A stretch of 64,000 bases of DNA from Lepidurus packardi (Eukaryota > Arthropoda > Branchiopoda > Notostraca > Triopsidae). The notes under the pieces were generated by a model, which saw only the letters and a list, made by a program, of their open reading frames with translations, was not told the origin of the DNA and made no database searches. The translations under genes and the position numbers were made by a program. Within the stretch, counting starts at the first letter, position 1. Each line of letters opens with the position of its first letter. Location: the NCBI GenBank assembly GCA_023053545.1, contig JAKZAN010000006.1:12407412-12471411 (forward strand), in the 5' to 3' direction. This document shows, in pieces, positions 30,913-41,155 of this stretch.

Positions 30913-33883
30913 ATGTCTCAAACTCAATGTAATTCCTCTTCTTCTCATTCCACCAATATTCTAATTCATAATATCCGAAAAAACAAGAATCAACTTTTTG
31001 AAACACTGCGTGAAGCACACAACCACAACTCTCACGTAGCTTTTATTCTCGAACCTCCAACTAATTTTAACTTAAAACAATTTCAAACTTCCAAACCACT
31101 AAACCTGACTCTTCATATATTGGTACTATTAGCTTCAAAGATAATTCAGCCCATCAGCCATCACATTGAAATATTAATATCTCGAGAACTTTACTCTCGA
31201 ACCAAAATATCATTCAAAAACCATCTCCCCATAATTCTTGTTACAATCTACAGAAGACATACAAATGAAGTCTCATCACTACTTACTGAAATCTGGAAGG
31301 AATTAGAAAAGATAAATGCTTACATAATTATCTGTGGCGATTTTAATGCCCATCACTGGCACTGGGAGGCAAAAAAAATGGATAAACCTTGCCTTCAGCT
31401 ATACGATTTTATCACTTCCTTAAACTTAATCCTCCTAAATAAATGGAATGTCCCTACATTCATGAACGAAAAGGGCGAATCCTCCACAATAGACTTAGTT
31501 TTCGCTTCTTCTGAAATTTCCCACCTTCTTCACCTTTGTCTTCTATATAACCCTGATTTTCTAAACGAATCTGATCATAAAGCTATCCTCCTAAAAATCA
31601 AAGCCCCTTTTGTTGAATATAGACCCGAACAATGGAACTATAAACTGGCCAACTGGGAACTAATCAACAACACCTTATCAGAACTAATGGAAAATAATAA
31701 AAACAAATTATTTTCTCTGAATAGTCCCAAGGAAATAGATGTTTCCACACAACTTTTAACTAAACTCCTTACCAATACAGCCAGCAAGTATATCCCAAAA
31801 ATCAATTCAACGAGAAAGAAAAATCCTTGGTGGACAAAAGATCTAAACCTCCTTAGAAAACTAACAGCACAACACCTAAAATTGTATAAAAAGTCACCAA
31901 CCCAAAACAATGAAAGAACTTGGAAGATGCTAGGAACTTATACACTATGAAATGTCGTCAAACTCGAGCGAACTATTGGCAACTAAAAATGAACACTCCT
32001 GACTCTAGAATTCTCTGGAAATTAGATCACAAATTTCGATCAAACGCAAACCAAAACTCATTAGACCAACTACTAGATGATAAAGGAAAATCTTTTAAAC
32101 AGATTACTGACAAATTAGACTTTCTAACTCAAAAAATGTTAGATCTACCAGCTCCGATCACCTCAATCCCTCAAATTACTGTACAAAAACAGGTACATAA
32201 AATTGACCATCTATACATAACTAGACAAACAAGTTTCGCTCTTCTGGATTACGAACAACTATCAGAATTAATTAAAAACCTTCCCCTCTTCAAAGCCTCT
32301 GGCGAAGACAATATACAACCAATACTCATTAAAAAGACTTGGCTATCCATTGGTTATGCTGTAACTGCACTATTTAATTCATCCATAAAATTATCTTATT
32401 TTCCTAAAGCCTGGAAATCGACCAAAATTCTCCCAATACCAAAACCAGGTAGAAATGACTATTCCTCCCACAATAATTTTCGTCCCATCGCCCTACTATC
32501 TCATCTTGGCAAAATCCTAGAAAAATGAATAGCCAAAAAAATCACAGACTACCTAGAACAAAAAAATATCCTATCAGAAAACCAATGGGGATTTAGAAAT
32601 CAAAGATCTACTGTAAATGCTATGCTAAACTTCTCAGATAATATCCTTAATGGTTTTGACAAAGGTAAAATTACCACGGCCCTATTACTAGACATTCATG
32701 GAGCGTTTAACAATGTCAACCATGCAGTTTTACTTCAAAAGGCAAGAAAGAAAAAGATCCCTATCAACCTAATCAACTGGCTTAAGAGCTTCTTAGATAA
32801 TATAACAGGATATAGCACATACGGCCCTTACACAAGTCAAAATTTCCATTTAAAACAAGGCGTTCCTCAAGGCTCGCCCCTCTCCCCTATCCTCTTTCTA
32901 ATCTACATTGACGATGCATTGAAAATTATCAAAAGTAAAAGATTAACAATTCAGGCTTTTGCGGACGACTTACTTCTTTTGATCAGTGGCAAATCAGAAA
33001 AAGGTAATATTAAAACCCTCGAAAAAGCACTAAAAGACATAGAAAAGTGGAGTGAACATGTAAAACTAACTTTCTCGAAAACAAAAACTGAACTCATACA
33101 CTTTTCAAGGAAAAGAACTATACAAAATCTACCACCTAAATGGGGACAAGAAATCATTCCTCCAAAAGATGAAGTGCGCTACCTTGGAATTATATTCGAT
33201 TCAAAATTAAATTGGAAAAAACACATCGCCCACCTATCCTCAAAAGGCCACTATATCTTAACCAGACTACAAAAATTAACTAACTTCCTTCCATCTATAA
33301 AAACTAATCAATTAAGAACTTTAGTTCTAAGCATCGTTTACTCCAAATTACTTTACGGATTACCTGCTTGGAGTAATGTTAAACTCTCTTCATTTCCACC
33401 CTTAAGAACACTCCACAGAAACGCACTCCTTCTCATCACTGGTGCTCTGAGGACCACCCCAACTTCAGCTCTACAGATAGAAACAGGAGTACCCCCATTG
33501 GATCTTTTACAATTAGAAAGAATTCTAAGATTTGCCCACAAAACAAACACCGGAATCACTTCAACTCCCATACATAAACGGTATACCTCATGCTCACTCT
33601 TTATCGAAATGACAAAAAAACAAAACCCTCTTCAAAAACTCCAACAAGAAGACATTAAAAAATCAATTAAACAAATCATTTTGCTGAAATGGACAGAAGA
33701 GTGGAATACACAAATCTCTCCCCTCCACGATTTAAACATCAATCCTTACTCAAAACCTATTTGCAAATCTAGTCATGCACAAAAAATCATATCTACACTC
33801 ATCCAATTAAGAACAACACACTTCCCCACAAAATCATATTTATTTCGGATTAAAAAAACCTCTAACATTATTTATTGCAACAT
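30913..33883 (+). pseudogene. LINE J2 ORF2: endonuclease and RT
   Basis: The endonuclease runs from TNILIHNIRKNKNQ through VAFILEPPTNF, VTIYRRHT, ICGDFNAHHWHWEA, STIDLVFA and NESDHKAILL. Frame changes occur near 31.92 kb and a TGA at 32526-32528. RT follows: NFRPIALLSHLGKILEK, LLLDIHGAFNNV, KQGVPQGSPLSPILF and the catalytic FADDLLLL at about 32962. The frame is interrupted at 33883 by the nested LINE and resumes at 38563. Codon use is strongly A-rich on the coding strand compared with J1. Confidence 0.9.
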
Positions 33884-33910
33884 ATAAGGCTTTATAAAGC
33901 CTCTTTGTAA

Positions 33911-36796
33911 CTATTTATCTCTACGAAATTGTAACGGGTCAAACATTTTTGAGCCAAAATGCTCATCTAGTGATTTTTTAAATGTCTGTGTGGAGGAGAA
34001 TTTGATCACTTTTTCTGGTAGGCTATTCCATTCGTCTATGATTCGGTTTTGGAAGGTCCAGCGGCCTACATCTTTGAAGAATCGTTCTGTCTTAAGTTTT
34101 AGGATATGGCCACGACAATTGCTTTGGTTGAAGCACAATATTTGTTCGGCGGACACATTTTCATAATAGGCGTGACACAATTTAAACGCTTCTATCAGGT
34201 CACCCCGTAGAAACCTATATGCCAGAGTTGGCAGGTTCAGGGCTTTGAGTCTATCTGTATAGGAGAGGTGACGAAGATTTCCAGGAAATTTGGTTATTCT
34301 CCTTTGAACTTTTTCTAGGGCTTCTAGGTCCCTGTTGAGGAACGGGCGCGTTACACAGTGGCCGTACTCAAGAATAGGTCTAACGAGCGTTTTATACAGC
34401 ATGGACAACATTGTTTTATCCACACAGGTGAAGTTTCGTCTAATTAGTCCAGCCACTCTCGTTGCTTTAGACGCAATGCTCGCATAATGTTGGTGAAAAT
34501 TAAGTTTTGTGTCAATCAGGACTCCAAGATCCCGTTCACAGTCGGTCTTGGCAATTACTTCGCCACCCAGGACATAACTACTTGTGACAGATTCATTTCC
34601 AATCCTCAGTTGGTGACACTTTGGGATGTTCAATTCCATCAGCCATTTCTCCATCCAAAGCTCAATGCTTTTAATGTCATCTTGGAGCTTAATCATATCC
34701 TCCGGGCAGTTAATTACGTTACTAATTTTGGTATCATCCGCGTAAAGAAAGACTGTCGACCCAATTTTGTCTGTTAGGTCATTTATATATATGTTAAATA
34801 GTAACGGACCCAGAACCGAGCCCTGGGGAACTCCGCTTAGGACATCTATCACTAAGTCACTGACTTCACCTTCAACACAAACTGACTGCGTCCGATTCGT
34901 TAAGAAACTTTTAATCCATTTAGTCAGGGTGGGTGAGGTACTAGGACCGAGACCGTAGTCAACCAATTTTTGAATAAGTCTACCATGGGGTACTTTGTCG
35001 AACGCCTTTTTAAGGTCCAGATATATAACATCAGTTTGGAGCCCCTTATCCGCATTCTTTTTCCAGTTCTCGACAGCAAGTAAAAGTTGACTTTCAGCGG
35101 AGCGTCCAGGTAAAAATCCGAACTGTTTATCTGATAATATTTTTCTGTGTCTAAATTCGGTCAAAATGTGGTCAGCAATAATTGATTCGAGGATTTTGCA
35201 CGTTACACAAGTTAAACTAATAGGCCTATAATTTGAGGGTAAGTCACGTTTCCCGGATTTAAAGATTGGGGTAACAACAGCACTATTCCATATTGTCGGG
35301 AGTTGGCCAGAGGAAATGGATTTTCGATAAATGAAAGTAAGCGGTTTGACTAGGACAGCAGCAGCTTCCTTGAGGACTTTAGGGTGTAACATGTCCGGGC
35401 CAGGGGACTTGGATGTATCCAACCTGTTAAGTTTCTCTAAAACCATTGACGCGCAAATATTGAGTGGGGGAAAAGGATCTTCCGAGACACAAGAATCAAC
35501 CTCTGTTATATCTATTTCGCGCGTAAATACAACAGAGAAGTGTCGGTTTAGTACATTTGCCTTTTCAATCGGTTCAGAAACAGTAAGTCTCGTGGTTTCA
35601 TCTAGTAATGGAGGTATAATGGTTCCGTTCTTTCTTTTCGCATTGACATGTTTCCAGAAGATTTTGGGATTGTCTTTTAAATTTTTTGCCAGTAGACTTT
35701 CTCTTCTGTTTACTTCCTGTCTGGTGGCTTTGCGCACTTTATTGCGGAAGCGTCGGTAATTTAACTCCAATGAAGAGTCATCTTTGTTTGATTTGAAGGC
35801 ATTCCAGGCATCCCTTTTTTCGGCTATTAATTTCAATGTTTCCCTAGAAACTGCTGCTCTACTACTATGTCGTCTAGGCGGTATGAAGCAATATTCCACA
35901 GATTTTACTGTGCGCAGGAACTTGCTGTACAGATCATCCATGGATTCTGAGTCTTGAAATACTTGATCCCAGTTGACTTTGGAAAGGACTCTTCTTATCT
36001 CCTGGTAGTTGCCTTTATAGTAGTTCGGCCGTTGTATATTCTTCTTTTCCAGTCGGTTAGTTTGCAGGATAAAAGTTATTACAGCATGATCCGATTTTCC
36101 GATTGGCGACTGGACTTCAACATATGTCACAACCTCGGGGTTACTTACAAGTAGAAGATTGAGCAAGCTCGGTTTGTTTGTTCCACGGACTCGAGTGGGT
36201 TCTTCAATTAATTGGTCAAGGAAGTTATTGTTGAAACAATTAAGAAATACGTTTTCAGGATTAATTTGTTGCGAGTGTGTATAACGGTGTTGCCAATTAG
36301 CTTTAGGGAGATTGAAGTCACCCACTATGACTATATTTTGATTTGGGGAAGCTGTCATTTCCGAAATTTCAGCGCAAATCTCCTTATCATTTTCTGCGGT
36401 GCTGTAAGGACTTCTATAACACACACCGAAGATCGTATTCATTCCATTTAAATGACTGATTCGTAACCATAACATTTCTTGGGGCACAGATTCACGTTGG
36501 GGTACGGGGTACACTCTCAAATTGTTTTTACTATAACAAATAACGCCACGCCCAAGGTCACTATCCAAATTGATGTCAAGCGTGTTGTATCCACTGATTG
36601 ATAATTCAGCAGCTGTAGGTTTGAACCTGCAGTTTTTAGGTTTAACCTCCACAATTGCTATAATGTCTGGCTCTTCAGATTGTGCAAGTAGTCTCGTTTC
36701 TTCAATTTTGTTTAAAAGAGAATCAGAGTTAAAGAACATACATTTTAAATCCCGGTTCTTGGTCTTTAATCTGGAAGGCTTTGCCCTGGAGTTATG
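33911..36796 (-). CDS. CR1-type ORF2: AP endonuclease and reverse transcriptase
   Basis: This long frame has 942 codons from the first Met at 36739. The endonuclease has SLLNKIEETRLLAQSEEPDI, IVIVGDFNLPKANW and GKSDHAVITF. RT has NYRPISLTCVTCKILE, DVIYLDLKKAFDKVPHGRL, GVPQGSVLGPLLFNIYINDL and the catalytic FLYADDTKI. The C-terminal region includes VRPILEYGHCV and a run ending DPLQFRRDK. No stop or frame break is seen. The frame is open upstream to the ORF1 stop, 19 codons before this Met, so it could be translated by readthrough as well as by its own start. Confidence 0.92.
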   Translation of the reverse strand, partial: HNSRAKPSRLKTKNRDLKCMFFNSDSLLNKIEETRLLAQSEEPDIIAIVEVKPKNCRFKPTAAELSISGYNTLDINLDSDLGRGVICYSKNNLRVYPVPQRESVPQEMLWLRISHLNGMNTIFGVCYRSPYSTAENDKEICAEISEMTASPNQNIVIVGDFNLPKANWQHRYTHSQQINPENVFLNCFNNNFLDQLIEEPTRVRGTNKPSLLNLLLVSNPEVVTYVEVQSPIGKSDHAVITFILQTNRLEKKNIQRPNYYKGNYQEIRRVLSKVNWDQVFQDSESMDDLYSKFLRTVKSVEYCFIPPRRHSSRAAVSRETLKLIAEKRDAWNAFKSNKDDSSLELNYRRFRNKVRKATRQEVNRRESLLAKNLKDNPKIFWKHVNAKRKNGTIIPPLLDETTRLTVSEPIEKANVLNRHFSVVFTREIDITEVDSCVSEDPFPPLNICASMVLEKLNRLDTSKSPGPDMLHPKVLKEAAAVLVKPLTFIYRKSISSGQLPTIWNSAVVTPIFKSGKRDLPSNYRPISLTCVTCKILESIIADHILTEFRHRKILSDKQFGFLPGRSAESQLLLAVENWKKNADKGLQTDVIYLDLKKAFDKVPHGRLIQKLVDYGLGPSTSPTLTKWIKSFLTNRTQSVCVEGEVSDLVIDVLSGVPQGSVLGPLLFNIYINDLTDKIGSTVFLYADDTKISNVINCPEDMIKLQDDIKSIELWMEKWLMELNIPKCHQLRIGNESVTSSYVLGGEVIAKTDCERDLGVLIDTKLNFHQHYASIASKATRVAGLIRRNFTCVDKTMLSMLYKTLVRPILEYGHCVTRPFLNRDLEALEKVQRRITKFPGNLRHLSYTDRLKALNLPTLAYRFLRGDLIEAFKLCHAYYENVSAEQILCFNQSNCRGHILKLKTERFFKDVGRWTFQNRIIDEWNSLPEKVIKFSSTQTFKKSLDEHFGSKMFDPLQFRRDK

Positions 36797-38134
36797 TCAA
36801 TCCTGCTGAGAGATAGGTGCAACTGCTTTCGACGATTTTTCTACACGCTGGTTCGTGGATAAGCTAGGATAGTTACCAGCGCCTGAGCGCGCATTGTGCG
36901 ATTTTTGTTCTCTCTCCTTCTTCTCTTTCTGTCTAATAGGGCAACTTGCGTCAAAAGCAAAATGTTCACCTTTGCAATTCACACATTTTTTGGTATCCTC
37001 CAAGCATTTCCTTGTGTCATGTTTTTGGGCACATTTTCCACAAGTTGGTTCTTTATCTCGGCATACCGCGGCTACGTGGCCGTATGCTTGACAGTGAAAG
37101 CATTGATGATACTGAGGGGGGTTGTTGTCTTCTACTTTAATTCGCCTATTAAAGGCAAAGAGCATTCCAGCCCGCAGCAGATTTGCCTTCTTCTCAATGC
37201 AGTCGCACGAGACCAATAGAGACCCGTAGGCCTTCTTACTGCTGGGATTTAGCCATTTAACTTTTTCTGCATTGAATACGACGTTCAGACTTGAATTTTT
37301 TTCGGACAGATGTTGACAAATTTCTTGGTAATTCTGGTCCCTAGGTAGTTGGTGTACTACTACGCTTAAGTTCAATTTTCTTGAGATCATTCTTACCGGG
37401 CCAAGTGTGGATAAGACTACTTTCTTGAGTAACGGTTCCGCTTCAAGCTTTTCATCGTGACTCTTAAAGACGAGTTTGATATTCTCGCTTTGTGTTTGGT
37501 GTGCCAGTACAGGATTTGGGATCTTAGCAGCCCTGAAGTCGTCGTCAATCATTTTAAGTAAACCCTTACGGGGAACCTTGCTGGCTCTCTTTTCAACATC
37601 TTCTTGCTGTATAAAGAGCGTTTCCAACTCTCCATCATCATCTTGATTATCCTTGCCTAATTGAGGGGTGGCTGGTGCTTGATTAGGCCAGTGCCTGGTC
37701 ACTTGCTCATGAGGAGCTTGAGGACGTTTGGCCAGCTCCTCTCTCAGAAGTCGAATTTCGTCTATCAGAATTGGGACTAATTCCGCTAGGGGAAGTAAGG
37801 TATCGACCTTAGCTTCCAGACAGCTGACTCTTTCTTTTAGACCCTTTTGAAATTCCTGCAATTGAAGAGGTAATGATGGATCTGACTCCGAACGTTTTCG
37901 CAAAGGTTCACCGCTCGATACGGCCGTTTTTTGCTGGCGACAACTCTTGCAGTTCTTCGCAGCAGGATGATCTTTTACAAACGTGTTTTGACAGGTGATA
38001 CATCGAACCATGTTGGCCTGGTCTTGCGTTTGGGAACGAACAATTTCTGTAGTTTTGGTAGCCTGTACATGCGCTTGAGAGCAAACGTTTTCCATTGTTT
38101 TCTTTCGAGTTTGTTCGGGGACCGCCCCCTCCAT
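36797..38134 (-). CDS. CR1-type LINE ORF1 (Gag-like, three zinc knuckles)
   Basis: It is a 445-residue open frame. An N-terminal Cys cluster (CITCQNTFVKDHPAAKNCKS) is followed by a short coiled coil (LKERVSCLEAKVDTLLPLAE), the RNA-binding-like segment (LSVVVHQLPRDQNYQEICQH) and CCHC knuckles (CFHCQAYGHVAAVC; CGKCAQKHDTRKC; CVNCKGEHFAFDASC). The knuckles and N-terminus are much closer to LINE J1 ORF1 than the respective ORF2s are to each other. It ends in TGA followed by C, in the same frame as ORF2. Confidence 0.9.
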   Translation of the reverse strand: MEGAVPEQTRKKTMENVCSQAHVQATKTTEIVRSQTQDQANMVRCITCQNTFVKDHPAAKNCKSCRQQKTAVSSGEPLRKRSESDPSLPLQLQEFQKGLKERVSCLEAKVDTLLPLAELVPILIDEIRLLREELAKRPQAPHEQVTRHWPNQAPATPQLGKDNQDDDGELETLFIQQEDVEKRASKVPRKGLLKMIDDDFRAAKIPNPVLAHQTQSENIKLVFKSHDEKLEAEPLLKKVVLSTLGPVRMISRKLNLSVVVHQLPRDQNYQEICQHLSEKNSSLNVVFNAEKVKWLNPSSKKAYGSLLVSCDCIEKKANLLRAGMLFAFNRRIKVEDNNPPQYHQCFHCQAYGHVAAVCRDKEPTCGKCAQKHDTRKCLEDTKKCVNCKGEHFAFDASCPIRQKEKKEREQKSHNARSGAGNYPSLSTNQRVEKSSKAVAPISQQD

Positions 38135-38562
38135 AGGCAGGCCCCGTCAGCAAAACAACCACAGGCAGACCAGCACTTATGAGAATTGTAACAAATTAAC
38201 CACAGGCAATCCAACACTGTCAGGGATCCAACACTTATGAAAATTATAACAAGAACACTTAACTCGACAGGAGAACTATGTTTTAGAGACTTTTTCTGAC
38301 TCGTATCGTACAGAAAAGGCAAAAGTTCGAGAGCACACGGAATCACGTCTCACGTCTATTGGAATCACATATCATCCTATTGGAATCACATATCACATAA
38401 TCACATATATTTTGGGACTTAATCCCGTGGATCGCATGTAAGCATTGGCCATTTCTTACAAGTTTGGGGGAATACAGGTTTTCAGACTCGTTGTCGTTCT
38501 TGGAGAGATTAAGTTATTGGTTGAACCGTGGGCCACACTTTGGCCAAGACTCTCTTCAACAT

Positions 38563-38770
38563 GATTTGTCCTTGTACTAACTACTTCCGCCAAACATTAA
38601 CTCATATACTTTTTCATTGCCCACTGTTAAACAAACCTAGAGCCATCTTACTTAGAACGCTAAGTCAAAACAAACTACATTTCAAACTCGAACAAATCTT
38701 AACTAACCAAAAAATCTCAATCCCAATCACCAATTATATCAATTCCGCAAAAAAAATCTTAAAACTTTAA
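38563..38770 (+). pseudogene. LINE J2 ORF2 C-terminus
   Basis: It resumes after the nested LINE with CPCTNYFRQTLTHILFHC, the closing zinc motif, and ends NSAKKILKL at a TAA (38768-38770). The 3' untranslated region and poly(A) follow to 38950. Confidence 0.85.
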
Positions 38771-38926
38771 AATAAAAGTATAACAAATGCGTTATTTAAA
38801 ATTTCCTTTTAATCAAATGACTTTTTTCTCCATATAATATACCTGGTACGAAAGCCTATGTAACACAAACAGAAATAGTCAATAAAGAAGAGGCAACGAG
38901 CTATGCTCAAGCCCCTATCAAACTGG

Positions 38927-38950
<24 letters not shown>

Positions 38951-38957
<7 letters not shown>

Positions 38958-39102
38958 TCATCTCCGATAAGGCTTCCTGGTTGACCCACCTCTGCTCGAA
39001 TGAATAGGCTTAAAGCGGTTCCTACTATCCCTGCTCAAGCGCCAAAAATTAAATAAAGTCTCCCAATATCCTTATGGTTTGTTAAATAAAGTCAACGTCG
39101 CC
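38951..39102 (-). pseudogene. cox1: cox1 mitochondrial copy, 5' end
   Basis: Minus-strand motifs include [25 protein letters not shown] and [15 protein letters not shown], the N-terminus of cytochrome oxidase subunit I. It abuts trnY and continues at 29112 beyond LINE J2. Confidence 0.93.
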
Positions 39103-39166
39103 ATATAGTGGCTGATAAAAGTATTAGACTGTAAATCTAATTATGAGTTTGATACACTCCTATATT
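39103..39166 (+). pseudogene. trnY: trnY mitochondrial tRNA copy
   Basis: The acceptor ends are ATATAG/CTATAT. The anticodon arm TTAGACTGTAAATCTAA carries GTA for tyrosine. It lies between cox1 and trnC as in the ancestral order. Confidence 0.82.
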
Positions 39167-39170
39167 AATG

Positions 39171-39230
39171 ATTTTATAGTTTAAAAAAAATTTGAGAGTG
39201 CAAATCTTAAGATGCAGCGTGGCAAAAATC
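39171..39230 (+). pseudogene. trnC: trnC mitochondrial tRNA copy
   Basis: The acceptor GATTTTA/AAAAATC has one mismatch. GTGCAAATC holds a GCA anticodon for cysteine. The 3' end overlaps trnW by a few bases. Confidence 0.72.
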
Positions 39231-39289
39231 TAAGAAATTTTCTTAATTTAAGCTTTGAAGGCTATTAGTTTATTTAACTTAAGATTTTT
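39224..39289 (-). pseudogene. trnW: trnW mitochondrial tRNA copy
   Basis: The minus strand gives acceptor AAAAATC/GATTTTT and ATAGCCTTCAAAGCT, the conserved arthropod trnW anticodon-to-variable segment (TCA). Confidence 0.85.
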
Positions 39290-40186
39290 TAACTATATTA
39301 AATAAGATCAATTGCATAAAAGTAGACCTAAAATAGAAAAGAAGGATACAAAAAAGATTTGTTAAGTTGTATTTTACTTTCTTATTTCATATATTTTTTC
39401 TATATAAAAGATTTCTATTAAATGAAATTAATAAATAATAATAAAAATAAAAAATAGTAATAAAAAGTAAATAGATTGGAGATAATTAAAATTATTAATC
39501 TAAACATTATTATTGCAGTACTGGTATTTTTGATAATAAGTAATTTTGGTATAAATCGTAAAAAAGGTGGTAACCCTCCAAGGGAGAGTATATTTAAAGA
39601 GAGTAGTAACTTAATCACGGGGTTTAAAGAGTGATTAGAATTTATTTGAATTATAGAAACTAGTTGGTATAAATTAAATAATTGAGTTACAGAGAATCGG
39701 ATAATTACATAAACAGAAAAATAGATTCATAGAACTGAATTATTAATTAAGCAGGCAGGTAGTAATCAACCAATATGGTTAATTGATGAAAATGCTATTA
39801 TAGAAAGTAAAAGATTTAAGTTAAATCCACCTAGGCCTCCAATAACACCTCTTAATATAGCTGCTAACAAGATAAGTTTACTATGGGTAAAGGATCTTGT
39901 TAGCAATAGGAGGGGGTTAATCTTTTGGAGCGTGGCCAAAATTAAAAATATATTTCAAGAAAGTCCTTCAGCAACTACTGGAAATCAAGTATGAAAAGGG
40001 GAGGCTCCTATTTTTAATAATAAGCTGATTATTAAAAAGATAATAATAAAAGACGATGGGTATGTATAGTAAAAGAGGCTAAATAAAGCTCAAAATATAA
40101 AAATAACAGTTATAAATTGTAATTATAAGATATTACAATTATCAATCTTAATAATAATAAAGAAAGAGTGGCCTATCCCTGAAGTC
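39290..40186 (-). pseudogene. nad2: nad2 mitochondrial copy (N-terminus lost)
   Basis: Minus-strand translation shows LLKMGASPFHTWFPVVAEG and WNIFLILATLQKINPLLLL. The C-terminal LNILSLGGLPPFLRFIPK also matches NADH dehydrogenase subunit 2. It is interrupted at about 40187 by LINE J3; the N-terminal part expected before trnM is largely missing, so target sequence was deleted or rearranged. Confidence 0.85.
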
Positions 40187-40945
40187 ATTCCAAAGCGTAA
40201 ACGGTACACCAAGTGCCTAGAGAGAGCAAGGCAGTTTGCGGCTAAAGCCTGGTCGTCTCCGCCTGAATCACTAAAAGTGGCTGTGATAGGCATCGAACGC
40301 TCAGTTATGGATCAGTGGTCAACCCGATGGGGTACGTGTAAGAGTCCACTTCATGATTTGCTAACAAATCCTGGAAATCGAGGTATCACGTACACGAACC
40401 TCCCTCGAAGCACAATTTCAAAAATCATCCAACTACGAACTACGCATTTCCCCACCAAGACCTACCTTAAACGTATTAAGAGAACTGATTCTGACCTGTG
40501 TACATGCCACGACCAAGATAGACAAGACCTCTCTCACCTCCTCTTCCACTGCCGTAAACTAAACAAGGAAAGAGCTACCCTCCTTCGCGAACTTAGCAGA
40601 TCAAAAATCCATTTCAACGCCAGAGAAATGCTATCGAGAGAGAAGGCCTTTCCCGCCATCGTCACCTTCTTCAGGCAGGCAGTGAAAGTATGCGATTGAC
40701 ACAATCAAAGAGCGATGTTATGTTTCCCTTCCCTCCTTACCCCCTGTTCCCTTTTCCTGTACCCCCCCCCCCCCCCTGACAGGGTAGTATCTTGATGACT
40801 ACCCAATATGGGACCCTTGTGCTGGAATTATTGACAATGCATGTAAAAATCGTATGCTTGAAATATAGCGAACGGCAATAGGCGCGAGCCTACGCCGGTA
40901 AAAGGAAAAAAAAAATAAAAAAAAAATAAAGAAAAAACATAGGAA
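40187..40945 (+). pseudogene. LINE J3, 5'-truncated, inserted in nad2 copy
   Basis: The ORF (40277-40699) shows IIQLRTTHFPTKTYLKRIKR and CTCHDQDRQDLSHLLFHC, the same C-terminal zinc motif as J1, J2 and J4. The 3' region contains a 15-base C-run (40763-40778) and ends A-rich (40900-40940). It is clearly a short dead-on-arrival insertion; the target duplication is not evident. Confidence 0.85.
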
Positions 40946-40964
40946 TCGAGGATTAATCAAAATT

Positions 40965-41028
40965 AATAAAGAGAGTAGCTCTATCAGTGGGGTATGAGCC
41001 CGTTAGTTTAACTTTAGCTTACTTTATT
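40965..41028 (-). pseudogene. trnM: trnM mitochondrial tRNA copy
   Basis: The acceptor is AATAAAG/CTTTATT. ACGGGCTCATACCCC carries the CAT anticodon for methionine. It is well preserved. Confidence 0.85.
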
Positions 41029-41092
41029 TGTTAATGTAGAGAGCATAAGAGGTATGGATTCTCTAGGCGTTGGTGCAATTCTATCACAAATA
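41025..41092 (+). pseudogene. trnQ: trnQ-like mitochondrial tRNA copy
   Basis: It has the same acceptor stem as 18268-18335, but the anticodon loop reads TATGGAT, so the copies have diverged here. Confidence 0.65.
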
Positions 41093-41155
41093 ATTGAGGT
41101 AATAAGTTACATTATCTACCCTATCAAGGTAATCCTTTTAATCAGGCACTCAATT
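41092..41155 (-). pseudogene. trnI: trnI mitochondrial tRNA copy
   Basis: The acceptor AATTGAG/CTCAATT is perfect over 7 bp and the GAT anticodon lies in CCTTGATAGGG. It looks like an intact fold. Confidence 0.85.

Larger units (their letters stand above)
33884..38556 (-). mobile_element. CR1-type LINE, near-intact, nested in J2
   Basis: It is flanked by the 6-bp duplication CAACAT (33878-33883, 38557-38562). Removing it with one CAACAT restores the J2 ORF2 frame. It carries two long open frames. The 3' end is not poly(A) but the perfect palindrome AAGGCTTTATAAAGCCTT (33886-33903). The length is 4673 bp. Confidence 0.9.
29113..38950 (+). mobile_element. LINE J2 (Jockey/I/R1-type), full length, inserted in cox1 copy
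   Basis: It is flanked by the duplication AAATCTGGTCATC (29100-29112 and 38950-38962). It ends with about 25 A at 38926-38950. It contains a 5' leader, ORF1, ORF2 and a nested CR1-type LINE (33884-38556). Target-primed insertion is directly visible: one cox1 codon run is duplicated. Confidence 0.92.
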
